A stretch of 50,226 bases of DNA from JANNMJ01 sp031397815 (GCA_031397815.1 JANNMJ010000234.1:1-50226); one strand, 5' to 3'. Shown: positions 29,536 through 38,140, counted from the stretch's first letter. A program made the numbers and translations. Notes: generated by a model not told the origin, from the letters alone.

Positions 29536-30048
29536 ATGAGACACGGTAAGAAAGATAACCACTTGGGCCGCACCGCCGCCCACCGCGCGGCGATGCTGTC
29601 GAACATGGCGTCGTCGCTGATCATGCACAAGCGTATCAACACGACCCTTGCGAAAGCTAAGGCGCTTCGGATGTACGTTGAGCCGCTGCTGAGCAAATCA
29701 AAATCCGACACCACGCACTCGCGCCGGACGGTATTCGCCTATCTCCAGAACAAGGAGTCGGTGAAAGAGCTGTTCGACGACGTCGCTGGCCGCATCGCTA
29801 CCCGTCCGGGTGGCTATACCCGCATCATCAAGATCGGGGAGAAGCGTCTGGGTGACAACTCGTCGATGTGCCTCATCGAGCTGGTTGACTACAACGACAC
29901 GACCGTGGAAGCCACGGCTGACAAGCAGGAAGCAGCCACCAAAACGCGTCGCTCGCGTCGGGGTAGCGGTACCGCGAAGAAGGCTGACGACGCTGCTGCT
30001 CCAGCAGCTGATGCCGGTTCTTCTGCTGAAGAAGCACCTGCTGCTTAA
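29536..30048 (+). CDS. rplQ: 50S ribosomal protein L17 (bL17) with acidic/Ala C-terminal tail
   Basis: 170 residues, against about 120-130 in most bacteria. The core (1-120) has MRHGKKDNHLGRTAAHRAAMLSNMASSLI and AGRIATRPGGYTRIIKIGEKRLGDNSSMCLIELVD. Residues from about 121 form a tail rich in Ala, Thr, Lys and Glu (TRRSRRGSGTAKKADDAAAP and on), likely disordered. bL17 is at the tunnel exit. It ends the ribosomal cluster and is followed by a strong bidirectional hairpin. Confidence 0.96.
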   Translation: MRHGKKDNHLGRTAAHRAAMLSNMASSLIMHKRINTTLAKAKALRMYVEPLLSKSKSDTTHSRRTVFAYLQNKESVKELFDDVAGRIATRPGGYTRIIKIGEKRLGDNSSMCLIELVDYNDTTVEATADKQEAATKTRRSRRGSGTAKKADDAAAPAADAGSSAEEAPAA

Positions 30049-30061
30049 TTAGCGCAGACTT

Positions 30062-30081
30062 GCTTCATCGGTAGATGAAGC
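30062..30081. repeat. Small hairpin GCTTCATC GGTA GATGAAGC
   Basis: Perfect 8-bp stem with a GGTA tetraloop just after the rplQ stop and before the larger terminator hairpin. It could protect the 3' end of the ribosomal transcript. Confidence 0.5.
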
Positions 30082-30086
30082 GAACA

Positions 30087-30138
30087 CAAACGACGATAGG
30101 CCCGATACTCTTTTGAGTGTCGGGCCTATCGTCGTTTG
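30087..30138. terminator. Large bidirectional hairpin between rplQ and the histidine kinase
   Basis: CAAACGACGATAGGCCCGA-TA-CTC pairs with GAG-TG-TCGGGCCTATCGTCGTTTG around a TTTT loop (one wobble). It lies between convergent genes and likely ends both transcripts. A U-tract is weak. Confidence 0.8.
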
Positions 30139-30228
30139 GCGTAATCAGCTTTCTTGTGCGGATTTTGTGGGTGGATGCCACGCGCCCGCGCCCGGCCAGT
30201 AGACGGCGCGGCTGCCGGACTTACCGAG

Positions 30229-31485
30229 CTACGAAGCCGACGAAGAATCGCCGGAGCTGAAGTCTGGGGTGAGGGATGCGACGAGCTGATCGGCGGGGAG
30301 GAGGAGGCGAAACGTGGTGCCCTTGCCCAGCTCCGAGTGCAGCACGGAGAGCTTGCCCTTGTGGTAATTGTCGATGATGCGCCGGGCGAGGGCGAGGCCC
30401 AAGCCCCAGCCGCGCCGCTTGGTGGTGTAGCCGGGCGTGAAGACGTCGTTGAGCTTGTTCTTGGGGATGCCTTTGCCGGTATCGGCAATATCGATGGCGA
30501 TGAGCTGTTGCCGGGGCAGTCCGCGCAACGTGACCGTTAGCGTGCCGCGCCCTTCCATCGCATCGACGGCGTTCTTGCAGAGGTTCTCGATGACCCACTC
30601 GTAGAGCGAGACGTTGAGGTTGACGGTCGTGGAGTCGGCGAAGTGCTGCTCGATGATGAACTTGACTTTGCGCGAAACCCGCGTCTCCAGATAAGCCAGC
30701 GCGGCTCTGGTGACGGGGCCGATGGCTTCGGGCTTGACCGTAGGAACGGAGCCGATGTTCGAGAAGCGCTCGGTAATGACTTCGAGGCGCTTAATATCTT
30801 TCGCCAGCTCATCCACGATAGGCTCGCCTTGGAAACGGTCGGAGCTTTTCAGGTACTCGTTCCACGCCATCAGCGAGCTTAGCGGCGTACCGAGCTGGTG
30901 GGCGGTTTCCTTGGCCAGCCCGACCCACACGCGGTTCTGCTCGGCGCGGCGCGAGGAGGAGAAGACGAGATACGCCAGCACGGCGAAACAGCCCAAAACC
31001 GTCAGCTGAACGAATGGGAAGCGCTGGAGCTGAACAAGTAGGTCGGAATTTCGGTAGTAGATATAATTCCGGAAGCCTTCGCCGGCGACCACAATCGGCG
31101 GGTGCTGCTCTTTCATCAGCGCCAGCTCCTTTCGCAGTAAACCGGCGCGTTGGTTAGGCGTAGCGGTGCTGTCGAGGGTCAGGTTTTTAAAGTCGATGAC
31201 TCGGTCTTTTTCGTCCGTGAAAATGATCGGGACCGTGGTGTTGGCCTTGATGATCTCGTCGAGGATGAAGCCGGTGTTGTCGCCTTCGGAAGTGATGATG
31301 AACTGTTGGGCGCGCGCGTAGAGGTCAATCGCTTCCTGCTCGCGGGCGGCAAGCTTCGCTACCAGCAGGTTGGCGTATAACACGGTGGCCATACCGATGA
31401 GCGCGGCGATCAAAACGATCAGCAGCTTCAGGCGAGACTTTTGGGAGGCGACGGGCAGTAACACAGTAAGCGGCAAGCTACACAC
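30229..31485 (-). CDS. Membrane sensor histidine kinase
   Basis: 418 residues from GTG, although later GTG or TTG starts near residue 8 or 12 are possible. Two membrane helices (about 20-40 and 157-175) enclose a periplasmic sensor region. The H-box AKETAHQLGTPLSSL places the phospho-accepting His at about 196, the N-box ENLCKNAVDAM is at about 310, and G boxes IADTGKGIPKNKL and WGLGLALARRI follow. No receiver or response regulator gene is next to it. The H-box variant (HQLGTPLSS) is one seen in Bacteroidota orphan kinases. The gene is divergent from hemA and its signal is unknown. Confidence 0.88.
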   Translation of the reverse strand: MCSLPLTVLLPVASQKSRLKLLIVLIAALIGMATVLYANLLVAKLAAREQEAIDLYARAQQFIITSEGDNTGFILDEIIKANTTVPIIFTDEKDRVIDFKNLTLDSTATPNQRAGLLRKELALMKEQHPPIVVAGEGFRNYIYYRNSDLLVQLQRFPFVQLTVLGCFAVLAYLVFSSSRRAEQNRVWVGLAKETAHQLGTPLSSLMAWNEYLKSSDRFQGEPIVDELAKDIKRLEVITERFSNIGSVPTVKPEAIGPVTRAALAYLETRVSRKVKFIIEQHFADSTTVNLNVSLYEWVIENLCKNAVDAMEGRGTLTVTLRGLPRQQLIAIDIADTGKGIPKNKLNDVFTPGYTTKRRGWGLGLALARRIIDNYHKGKLSVLHSELGKGTTFRLLLPADQLVASLTPDFSSGDSSSAS

Positions 31486-31613
31486 GAACCAAGCCTAAAA
31501 TGGCCGAATGCGGGAGCTAAAAAAGATGAAAACCGGTTGTTTAGAATTGATCCGAATAGGCCAAGGCGTACTAAAAACTGACGAAAGTCAATTCCAATAC
31601 ACCCTGGTGGCCG

Positions 31614-31621
31614 TAATTTTG
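31614..31621 (+). promoter_or_regulatory. -7 box TAATTTTG for hemA
   Basis: TAATTTTG fits TAnnTTTG, 34 bp before the hemA ATG. There is no clear -33 TTG at 19 nt. Confidence 0.45.
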
Positions 31622-31655
31622 TAGCCCGCTTGGTACTCCACGCGTTCCCGCGCTT

Positions 31656-32945
31656 ATGTCGTTTGCCTTTAAAGCTGTCTCGCTCTCTCATCGTCGCGCC
31701 CCACTCGCCATCCGCGAGCAGGTGGCCTTAGACGAGGCTGGTTGCCGCCGGTTGCTGATGACGCTCAAAGAAGATCTCGCGGCTGAAGAAGCAGCTGATC
31801 TGTTGGTGGTTTCGACGTGTAATCGGACCGAAATCTACTACACGGCCCCCGCTGACTTGACCGATGCCATTATCACGGCCTTGGCCCGTGAGAAGCGTTT
31901 GCCCGCTATCGCGAACGAGCTGCGGGGCTATTTCGATGTCATTCTTGACTCTGATGCTGCCGCGCAGCACCTCTTCGAGGTCGCGCTTGGCTTGGACGCG
32001 CAGGTGGTCGGCGACTTGCAGATTACCGGGCAGGTGAAGCAAGCCTACCAATGGGCGGCGGACGCTGACACGGCGGGGCCGCTCTTGCACCGGTTGCTGC
32101 ACACCATTTTCTTCGCCAACAAGCGGGTCGTGCAGGAAACGGCTTTCCGTCACGGCGCCGCCTCGACCTCGTACGCCACCGTAGAGCTGGTGGAAGAGCT
32201 GACCGCCGCTGGCCCGGCGCCGCAGATTCTGCTGGTGGGCTTAGGCGACTTGGGCGCCGATGTGTGCCGCAACCTGCACGCGGCGGGCTTTGAGCGCCTG
32301 ACGCTCGCCAACCGCACGCGCTCGAAGGCAGAGGCGTTGGCGACGGAGTGCGCCGGTGTTCAGGTGATTGACTTTGAAGACGTAGGAGTGGCGCTGACCA
32401 GTGCGGATGTCGTCATCTCGTCGATTGCTGCCGAGCGGCCTTTCTTCAGTGCTGACGTGCTGCGGCGCCTGCCGGTGCACACGTTCAAGTTCTTTATCGA
32501 TCTGGCGGTGCCGCGCTCAGTCGCGCCCGATGCCGAGACGATTCCGGGGATACTCGTTTACAACCTCGACTCGATTCAGCAGCGCGCGACTCGCGCGCTC
32601 GAATCGCGTTTGGCGGCGGTGCCGCAGGTGCAGCAGATTATTACGGAAGCGCTGGTCGGTTTCAAGGACTGGTCGCGGGAGATGATGGTTTCGCCCGCGA
32701 TTCAGAAATTCAAGCAGACGCTGGAGCAGCTTCGGCAGGAAGAGCTGGACCGTTACCAGCGCCGTCAGCTACCGGCAGAAGAGATGAAGCGCCTCGACGA
32801 AGCGACGCGCTCGCTGTTGCAGAAAATCCTGAAACTTCCGGCCGTGCACCTCAAAGCCGCTTGCCGCCGGGGTGATGCTGATGTGCTGATCGATTCGCTC
32901 ACGGAGCTGTTCGATCTGGAGCGCCAGCCGGAAAGCGCTCACTAA
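31656..32945 (+). CDS. hemA: Glutamyl-tRNA reductase
   Basis: 429 residues. The catalytic motif STCNRTEIYY has the active Cys55, the NADPH-binding loop reads ILLVGLGDLGADV, and NRTRSKAEAL follows. It reduces Glu-tRNA(Glu) to glutamate-1-semialdehyde, the first step of C5 tetrapyrrole synthesis. The conserved GExQIxGQVK region is present as VVGDLQITGQVKQAY with D replacing the usual E. No hemC or hemD gene follows; a terminator and an opposite-strand ArsR gene come next. It is divergent from the histidine kinase. Confidence 0.95.
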   Translation: MSFAFKAVSLSHRRAPLAIREQVALDEAGCRRLLMTLKEDLAAEEAADLLVVSTCNRTEIYYTAPADLTDAIITALAREKRLPAIANELRGYFDVILDSDAAAQHLFEVALGLDAQVVGDLQITGQVKQAYQWAADADTAGPLLHRLLHTIFFANKRVVQETAFRHGAASTSYATVELVEELTAAGPAPQILLVGLGDLGADVCRNLHAAGFERLTLANRTRSKAEALATECAGVQVIDFEDVGVALTSADVVISSIAAERPFFSADVLRRLPVHTFKFFIDLAVPRSVAPDAETIPGILVYNLDSIQQRATRALESRLAAVPQVQQIITEALVGFKDWSREMMVSPAIQKFKQTLEQLRQEELDRYQRRQLPAEEMKRLDEATRSLLQKILKLPAVHLKAACRRGDADVLIDSLTELFDLERQPESAH

Positions 32946-33049
32946 CCGACTGCTTCGCTTTTCGCGATTTTTTCGGTGCTGACCGGTTAGTCGATTTTTC
33001 GACAAAATCGAACCGATTGCGCAGCGGGATTCGTCCTTCAAATCACCCC

Positions 33050-33101
33050 AAAAAAATTCGGCCGATTATCGAAAGACTTGCTCTCGATAACCGGCCGAAT
33101 T
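33050..33101 (-). terminator. Intrinsic terminator for the ArsR gene
   Basis: The stem AATTCGGCCG-A-TTATCGA pairs with TCGATAA-C-CGGCCGAATT and is followed on the minus strand by TTTTTTTGGGG. It lies 30 bp after the ArsR stop. It may also stop hemA read-through. Confidence 0.9.
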
Positions 33102-33130
33102 GCTTGGCTTGCTGGTGAGCAAGCCGCAGA

Positions 33131-33496
33131 TTACATCTTCGCGATGTTCTCTTCCAAGCACCGAATTACGTCGGTGAGGTGTGGAACGAGCAGCGAATAG
33201 TAAATCTTGGTGCCCGACTTTTGCGACGTCAGCACACCACGATCCTTGAGGGTAATGAGGTGCTGCGAAGCAATTGCTTGAGGCATGTCAAGCTCCGTGT
33301 AGATCTTCGTCACGGTGAGCTTCTCCTCACGGCCGAGCAGGTCGACGATGGCCATACGCTTTGGGTGCGCGAGCACTTTCAGCATGGCTGCAGCACGTTC
33401 CATCTTGTTAGGATCGACACGTTGCTGGAGCAGATCATCGGCGGAGGCAGCCTTGGAGGATTTTGCCTTAGAAGGTTTTTGCGCTTGGGTTGGCAT
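33131..33496 (-). CDS. ArsR-family winged-helix transcriptional regulator
   Basis: 121 residues from MPTQAQ; a longer frame lacks coding character. A Lys/Ser/Ala-rich N-terminal stretch (2-30) precedes the wHTH: MLKVLAHPKRMAIVDLLGREEKLTV, TELDMPQAIASQHLITLKDRGVL, and the wing GTKIYYSLLVPHL. The alpha-3 metal-binding ELCVCDL motif of arsenic sensors is absent, and only one Cys exists, so it is not an obvious metal sensor; it resembles redox/other-ligand ArsR proteins. The promoter (TACTTTTG on the minus strand at 33551-33558) lies 55 bp upstream. It is divergent from anmK. Confidence 0.88.
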   Translation of the reverse strand: MPTQAQKPSKAKSSKAASADDLLQQRVDPNKMERAAAMLKVLAHPKRMAIVDLLGREEKLTVTKIYTELDMPQAIASQHLITLKDRGVLTSQKSGTKIYYSLLVPHLTDVIRCLEENIAKM

Positions 33497-33550
33497 TGAT
33501 CGAAAAAAGTGGAAAAGAAAATAGAATTCCGACAGGAGGACAAAGACGCA

Positions 33551-33558
33551 CAAAAGTA
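33551..33558 (-). promoter_or_regulatory. -7 box TACTTTTG for the ArsR gene
   Basis: TACTTTTG on the minus strand fits TAnnTTTG, 55 bp before the ArsR ATG. No TTG is seen at 19 nt. It overlaps the upstream region of the divergent anmK. Confidence 0.45.
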
Positions 33559-33601
33559 CGTATCTGACATTCTATTGTCTACACTTTTTGTGAAACATCC
33601 T

Positions 33602-34738
33602 ATGAAAGGTGGTCTCAAAAAGCGCCGACAGACCGATTACAGGGTAATTGGAGTAATGTCAGGTACATCACTAGACGGAATAGACCTCGTTTGTGTTGTC
33701 CTAAATCCGCCAACCAAACGCCGAAGTGGTTGGAAGTGGCGGATTGAAGCCGGGCAAACGGTGCCGTTTTCGATGCTGTGGAAGCAGCGTCTCGGTCTAG
33801 ATATGGGTCAAACTTCCAATGCAGTCGCATTGGTTCAACTTGATGTTAAATTTGGTCAATATCTTGGTTGTCTTGTAAAGAAGTTTTGTGGGCAACTGAC
33901 TGAAAATGTGGATTTTGTGTCCTCGCACGGACATACGATTTTTCATCAGCCCACGGAGCTGGGTTTGACCTTCCAGCTCGGGCACGGCGGGGCGTTGGCG
34001 GCGGCAGCGGGGTTGCCGGTCGTTTGCGACTTCCGTTCGGCGGATGTGGCGCTGGGCGGACAAGGTGCGCCATTGGTGCCGATGGGGGATCGGCTGCTTT
34101 TTTCGGAGTTCGGGTGTTGCCTGAATTTGGGGGGCATCGCAAATCTTTCGGCGGAAAGGCCGGATGGCACCCGATTGGCGTTCGATGTGTGTGCCGCTAA
34201 TCAGCTTTTGAATGCGTTGGCGGCGGAAGCGGGGCTGGCGTATGACGCTGACGGCGCGCTGGCGCGGGCGGGGAAGGAATTGCCGACGTTGCGGGCGGCG
34301 CTCGATGCGCCGGAATTTTTTGTGCGGGCGGCGCCAAAATCCTTGGGGCGCGAGTGGGTCGAGAAAAATAGCTTGGCGGCGCTGAAAGCGGCGGCTGATG
34401 CGCCGTTACCCGACCGCCTGCACACGGCGGTGCGCCACATCGCGGGGCAGCTGGGGCGGGCTATTTCGTCGGCTTTCGCCACGCTTCCGGCCGAAACTGA
34501 CTGCCGGGTGCTTGTAACGGGCGGCGGGGCGTACAACGGTTTTCTACTTGAATGCCTGCGCGAAGAGCTGGCGGGGAGTATTGCGGTGGTCGTGCCGGAA
34601 CCCGCTATCGTGGAGTTTAAGGAGGCGCTGATTTTCGCGCTGCTGGGCGTGCTGCGGTGGCGCGGCGAGGTGAACACGCTGGCGTCGGCTACGGGGGCTT
34701 CGCGTGATTCGAGCGGCGGCGCGATTTACGCGCCCTGA
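33602..34738 (+). CDS. anmK: Anhydro-N-acetylmuramic acid kinase
   Basis: About 378 residues from ATG at 33602; a longer frame starting at 33509 lacks support. Signatures: YRVIGVMSGTSLDGIDLV (ATP-binding start), VSSHGHTIFHQP, VVCDFRSADVALGGQGAPLVP and LVTGGGAYNGFLLECL. It phosphorylates and hydrolyses 1,6-anhydro-MurNAc to MurNAc-6-phosphate in cell-wall recycling. No murQ or nagZ is nearby. The second half is clearly more GC-rich than the first 100 codons, an unusual internal shift. Confidence 0.94.
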   Translation: MKGGLKKRRQTDYRVIGVMSGTSLDGIDLVCVVLNPPTKRRSGWKWRIEAGQTVPFSMLWKQRLGLDMGQTSNAVALVQLDVKFGQYLGCLVKKFCGQLTENVDFVSSHGHTIFHQPTELGLTFQLGHGGALAAAAGLPVVCDFRSADVALGGQGAPLVPMGDRLLFSEFGCCLNLGGIANLSAERPDGTRLAFDVCAANQLLNALAAEAGLAYDADGALARAGKELPTLRAALDAPEFFVRAAPKSLGREWVEKNSLAALKAAADAPLPDRLHTAVRHIAGQLGRAISSAFATLPAETDCRVLVTGGGAYNGFLLECLREELAGSIAVVVPEPAIVEFKEALIFALLGVLRWRGEVNTLASATGASRDSSGGAIYAP

Positions 34739-34758
34739 CGGCAACGGCAGCGAACGGC

Positions 34759-35634
34759 TCAGATCCGCCAGCTTACTCCGGCAAAAACTTCGCGGGTGAG
34801 CGGGTTTTGCGTGAGCGGGATATGGACACCCGCATCAAAGCGCACGGCAGGTGCGGCGTAAAATGCCGGTCCGACGTTGAGCGTCGCCTGATAGGTACGC
34901 TGCCCGGTGTTCCAGAACCCGGCGCCTTCCGCGAAAAACTCCAGCTTGTGGGCGGGGCCGAAGCGCAAATCGGCCATTAGGCTTTGGTTGAGGTGTGTCT
35001 CGCGGCGGCCGGACGTGCGGTCCCAACGCGACTCGGCTTCGAGCTGGGCTTCCATATCGAAGGAGTTGGAAAAATCCAGCTCGTAGGGAATCGCCAGGCC
35101 GAATTCGGGCTGACCGGCGCCGACGGGGCCGCCCGTTGGGAGGCGGACGTAGCCGCTGAGGGCGAGGACGTGGAGGGCGCTGCCGTCGTTGCCGAGCAGG
35201 TTTTGCTTGAGACGGAGCGTGACGTCGCCGAAATGACGGTCGGTTTTAGTGGGTTCGCCGGGTTGGGCGGTGGCATCGGGCACGACGCGCTCGCGCAGCA
35301 TCGGCTGGATGTTGACGTGGAAATCAAGCCCGCGCGTCAGGCCGAGCTTGAGTGTGAGGTCGGCGAGGAGCAGGTTGCGGCGGCTTTCCATTTGCTCATC
35401 TTCTCGCCGGAGGCGAAAAAGGTCGGTTTCGAGTTGAAAATGACCCGCGTCGAGGGTGTGCGCGCTTTGCGAGATGCCGGGGCGGTCGGGGCTGAAATCG
35501 CGTAGCAATTCCTTCGGCACCGGCCGAAATAACGTGTAGCTGCGCTTGAGGGCGGCCGTATCGGCTTCCGGCGCTTGGGCGGAAGCGAGGAGCGGCAGGA
35601 GGGAAGCGGTAGCAATCAGGTAGCCGAAGCGCAT
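34759..35634 (-). CDS. Outer-membrane beta-barrel of the MetA-pathway/transporter family
   Basis: 291 residues from MRFGYLIATASLL; signal peptide with LLPLLASAQA cleavage. The mature protein has a DRPGISQSAHTLDAGHFQLE start, typical of the PF13557 (phenol MetA degradation-like) barrel family, alternating beta strands, and ends GVSWRI. Members are thought to be outer-membrane channels or binding proteins for small solutes. It lies downstream of the TonB receptor on the same strand after a 188-bp gap with a palindromic repeat, and could belong to the metal unit or be separate. Confidence 0.75.
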   Translation of the reverse strand: MRFGYLIATASLLPLLASAQAPEADTAALKRSYTLFRPVPKELLRDFSPDRPGISQSAHTLDAGHFQLETDLFRLRREDEQMESRRNLLLADLTLKLGLTRGLDFHVNIQPMLRERVVPDATAQPGEPTKTDRHFGDVTLRLKQNLLGNDGSALHVLALSGYVRLPTGGPVGAGQPEFGLAIPYELDFSNSFDMEAQLEAESRWDRTSGRRETHLNQSLMADLRFGPAHKLEFFAEGAGFWNTGQRTYQATLNVGPAFYAAPAVRFDAGVHIPLTQNPLTREVFAGVSWRI

Positions 35635-35727
35635 CAGAATCGAAGTCAGAATCAAGAAAGATTCTGGCCGATACGTGCGGCGTGGGAAAAAGTGCCGTTA
35701 AAGCGGTTTAAGGATTGATGTACGTTC

Positions 35728-35787
35728 GCGTAGGGACGCCTATTGGCGTCCACGGTCTGCATAGGACGCCAATAGGCGTCCCTACGC
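35728..35787. repeat. Perfect 24-bp inverted repeat (REP-like) with nested palindromes
   Basis: The arms 35728-35751 and 35764-35787 are perfect reverse complements around a 12-nt loop. Each arm itself contains GGACGCC TATT GGCGTCC (or its complement), so it could form two small hairpins or one long one. A similar GTAGGG element (38141-38167) occurs after mntH. Confidence 0.9.
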
Positions 35788-35822
35788 ACTTACACGGACC
35801 CTAACTCGCTCTAAATGCGTAC

Positions 35823-38129
35823 CTACAAGCGCCACCTCACGCCCAAAAACGTGCGCCGCCCTTGATTGGGCGCGTAGACGTAGGTGGGGTCGAATGTGAG
35901 GGCGGTGGGGTTATCGGCGGTGGCGAGGGGCTGACCGGTGGTGTCGAAGGTCACGCGCTTGTCGAAGGGGTCGAAGGAGCGGGCGATGGCGTCGCGGCGG
36001 GGGAGGGTGTTGAGCAGGTTTTTGACGCCGCCGTAGACTTCCACGTTTTTGCCGATTTTCTTCGTCGCTTGCAGGTTTTGGAGACTGATGACGGGCGACA
36101 TCGTCGGGCGCGGGTCGAGCGGACCGAGCGTCGGCAAGCGTCGCGGGCCGTACACGTTGCCGGTGTAATCGAAGGTGAGGCCGAGCTTTTCGAGCGCGTA
36201 GGAAATGGTGAACGTGCCGCTGACGTGTTCCGAAAAAAGCTGCCGCTCTTTCACGAGGCGCCCTTCCGCGTCGGGCTTCATCTGATAAACGTCCATCAGC
36301 GTCAGCCCGACGAGGGCTTTCAGCGGCATTCCGAAGCTTAAATCAGCATTCAGGCTGACGCCTCGGCTCACGGCGTGGCCGCGCAGATTCTGGTACCGAA
36401 TCAGGTTTGGGTCGGTGGCGTAATCGGGGATGATCTTGTTGAGGAAATACGTGTAGAACACGCTCGCTTCCAGCACCGCTAAGCCGCCGCTCGTGCCCAT
36501 CGGCACTTGCCGCTGGTAATTGACGGTGCCGTTCCAGGAGCGTTCCGGCCGCAGGTTTTCCTCGATGACCACGCGCCGGGCGCCGGTGAGGGCGGCGTGG
36601 TCTTCGGTGAAGACATTGACGACGCGATAGCCGTTGCCGATGCCGAAACGCCACGTTTGTGCCAAATCCGGCGCGAATTTCCAGTTGAGGCGCGGCGTCA
36701 GGATGGCGCCGTGGACGGAGTTCTGGTCGTACCGCAACCCTGCCAGCACGGTGTGGCGCGGGTCGGTGGCGAACGGCTTGACCTCATCCTGCACGAACAG
36801 GCCGGGCAGCCACGTTTGGCTCGGCGCGTTTTGGCCGTCGGTGGCGGCGGTGGCGGGGGTGTTATCGTCGTAGTGCGTGAACCGCAGGGCGGCGCCGAGC
36901 AGCAGGTTGTGCCGTCCGACCGTGCGCGGCGCCGTGAGCTGCGCAAAACCGATGCTCTGCCGCGCCAAGTACGGCGTGGCGCCGTAGACGGAGTTCTGAT
37001 GATGCGTGTTGAGCGACGTGCTCAGCAGCACCGGCGCACCCGCCAGCGGGAGCTGATAGGTGCCGATCAGCTCGGCCCGACTGGTGTAAATCGATTCCCC
37101 GTAAATCGAGTCGCCGCCGCGAAACTCCGGTCCCCACGTCATCTCGCCGCCCCAACGGTCTTCGTAGAGATAGCGGGCGGCGAGGGACGCCACGCGGTTT
37201 TCGGGCCGCGCAAATGCGAGCTTGCTGAACGCCGAAATCCGACTGGCGAGGGTCATATCGGTGAACCCGTCGTGGTTATCGTCGCGGGGACGGTCGTATT
37301 GAAAGCCGTTGACCCCGATGAGCGCCGTGGTGCCGCCGAGCTTCGTTTTCGCGCCCACATCCACCGTATGCTCGCCCCAGCTCGTGCTGAACGCATCCAC
37401 GGAAAGGACGGGCGCGCGGGCGGGGTCGCGGGTGATGACGTTGATGAGGCCGCCCACGGCTTCGGAACCGTAGAGCGTCGAAGCGGGGCCTTTCACCACT
37501 TCCACGCGCTCGATGAGGGCGCTCGGAATCCCGCTCAGGCCGTACACGGTGCTCAGGCCGCTCACAATCGGCATTCCGTCGAGGAGCACCATCGTGTACG
37601 GCCCTTCGAGGCCGTTGATGTGGATATCGCCCGTGTTGCAGACGTTGCAGTTGAGCTGCGGCCGGACGCCGTTGACCGTCTGCAAAGCCTCAAACAGGCA
37701 GGAAGTGGGGTTTTTTCGAAAGAAAGTGGGGGTCAGGACTTCAATCGGAACCGCTGATTCGCTTCGCAGAACCGGTTGCAGCGTGCCGCTGATGACGACT
37801 TCTTCCAGCTCCGCCGCGCCGACCAACCGGAAATCGACGGTTACTGGGTTGGCGCTCGGTTTCAGTGTCAGGGGGCGAATGAGGGGTTTGAAGCCGATGC
37901 CGCTCGCCGTCAGTGTGAGGTTACCGACGGGCACGTTCCGCAGCTCATAAGTGCCCTCGGCCGATGCGGTGGTGCCGAGGCTGGTGCCCGTCACGGCCAC
38001 GCTCGCGAACGGGACGGCCGCGCCGCCTTCCGCTTCCCGCACCGTGCCGCGCACCGTTACGCCCGGCTGCGCGAGCAGCGAGAGCGGAAGCAGGAAGCCT
38101 ATTAGTAAGAGAAGGAAGCAGTGTTTCAT
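35823..38129 (-). CDS. TonB-dependent outer-membrane receptor, probably for a metal
   Basis: 768 residues with a signal peptide (MKHCFLLLLIGFLLPLSLLAQ). An N-terminal carboxypeptidase-regulatory-like domain (about 24-100) precedes a TonB-box-like ELEEVVISG (107-115). The plug has Cys144, Cys161 and Cys164 (PTSC ... LNCNVCNTGDIHINGLEGP) and the plug motif VVKGPASTLYGSEAVGGLINVITR. The barrel ends in GVRWRL. The Cys-rich plug in this family, together with the upstream Nramp gene 57 bp away on the same strand, suggests that the receptor imports Mn or Fe, possibly bound to a carrier. No SusD partner is present, so glycan uptake is unlikely. Confidence 0.85.
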   Translation of the reverse strand: MKHCFLLLLIGFLLPLSLLAQPGVTVRGTVREAEGGAAVPFASVAVTGTSLGTTASAEGTYELRNVPVGNLTLTASGIGFKPLIRPLTLKPSANPVTVDFRLVGAAELEEVVISGTLQPVLRSESAVPIEVLTPTFFRKNPTSCLFEALQTVNGVRPQLNCNVCNTGDIHINGLEGPYTMVLLDGMPIVSGLSTVYGLSGIPSALIERVEVVKGPASTLYGSEAVGGLINVITRDPARAPVLSVDAFSTSWGEHTVDVGAKTKLGGTTALIGVNGFQYDRPRDDNHDGFTDMTLASRISAFSKLAFARPENRVASLAARYLYEDRWGGEMTWGPEFRGGDSIYGESIYTSRAELIGTYQLPLAGAPVLLSTSLNTHHQNSVYGATPYLARQSIGFAQLTAPRTVGRHNLLLGAALRFTHYDDNTPATAATDGQNAPSQTWLPGLFVQDEVKPFATDPRHTVLAGLRYDQNSVHGAILTPRLNWKFAPDLAQTWRFGIGNGYRVVNVFTEDHAALTGARRVVIEENLRPERSWNGTVNYQRQVPMGTSGGLAVLEASVFYTYFLNKIIPDYATDPNLIRYQNLRGHAVSRGVSLNADLSFGMPLKALVGLTLMDVYQMKPDAEGRLVKERQLFSEHVSGTFTISYALEKLGLTFDYTGNVYGPRRLPTLGPLDPRPTMSPVISLQNLQATKKIGKNVEVYGGVKNLLNTLPRRDAIARSFDPFDKRVTFDTTGQPLATADNPTALTFDPTYVYAPNQGRRTFLGVRWRL

Positions 38130-38140
38130 AGAGATTTCGT

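Noticed and set aside
36507..37757. 416-residue + strand frame opposite the TonB receptor
   Set aside because: Shadow of a clear TonB receptor; no recognised domain.
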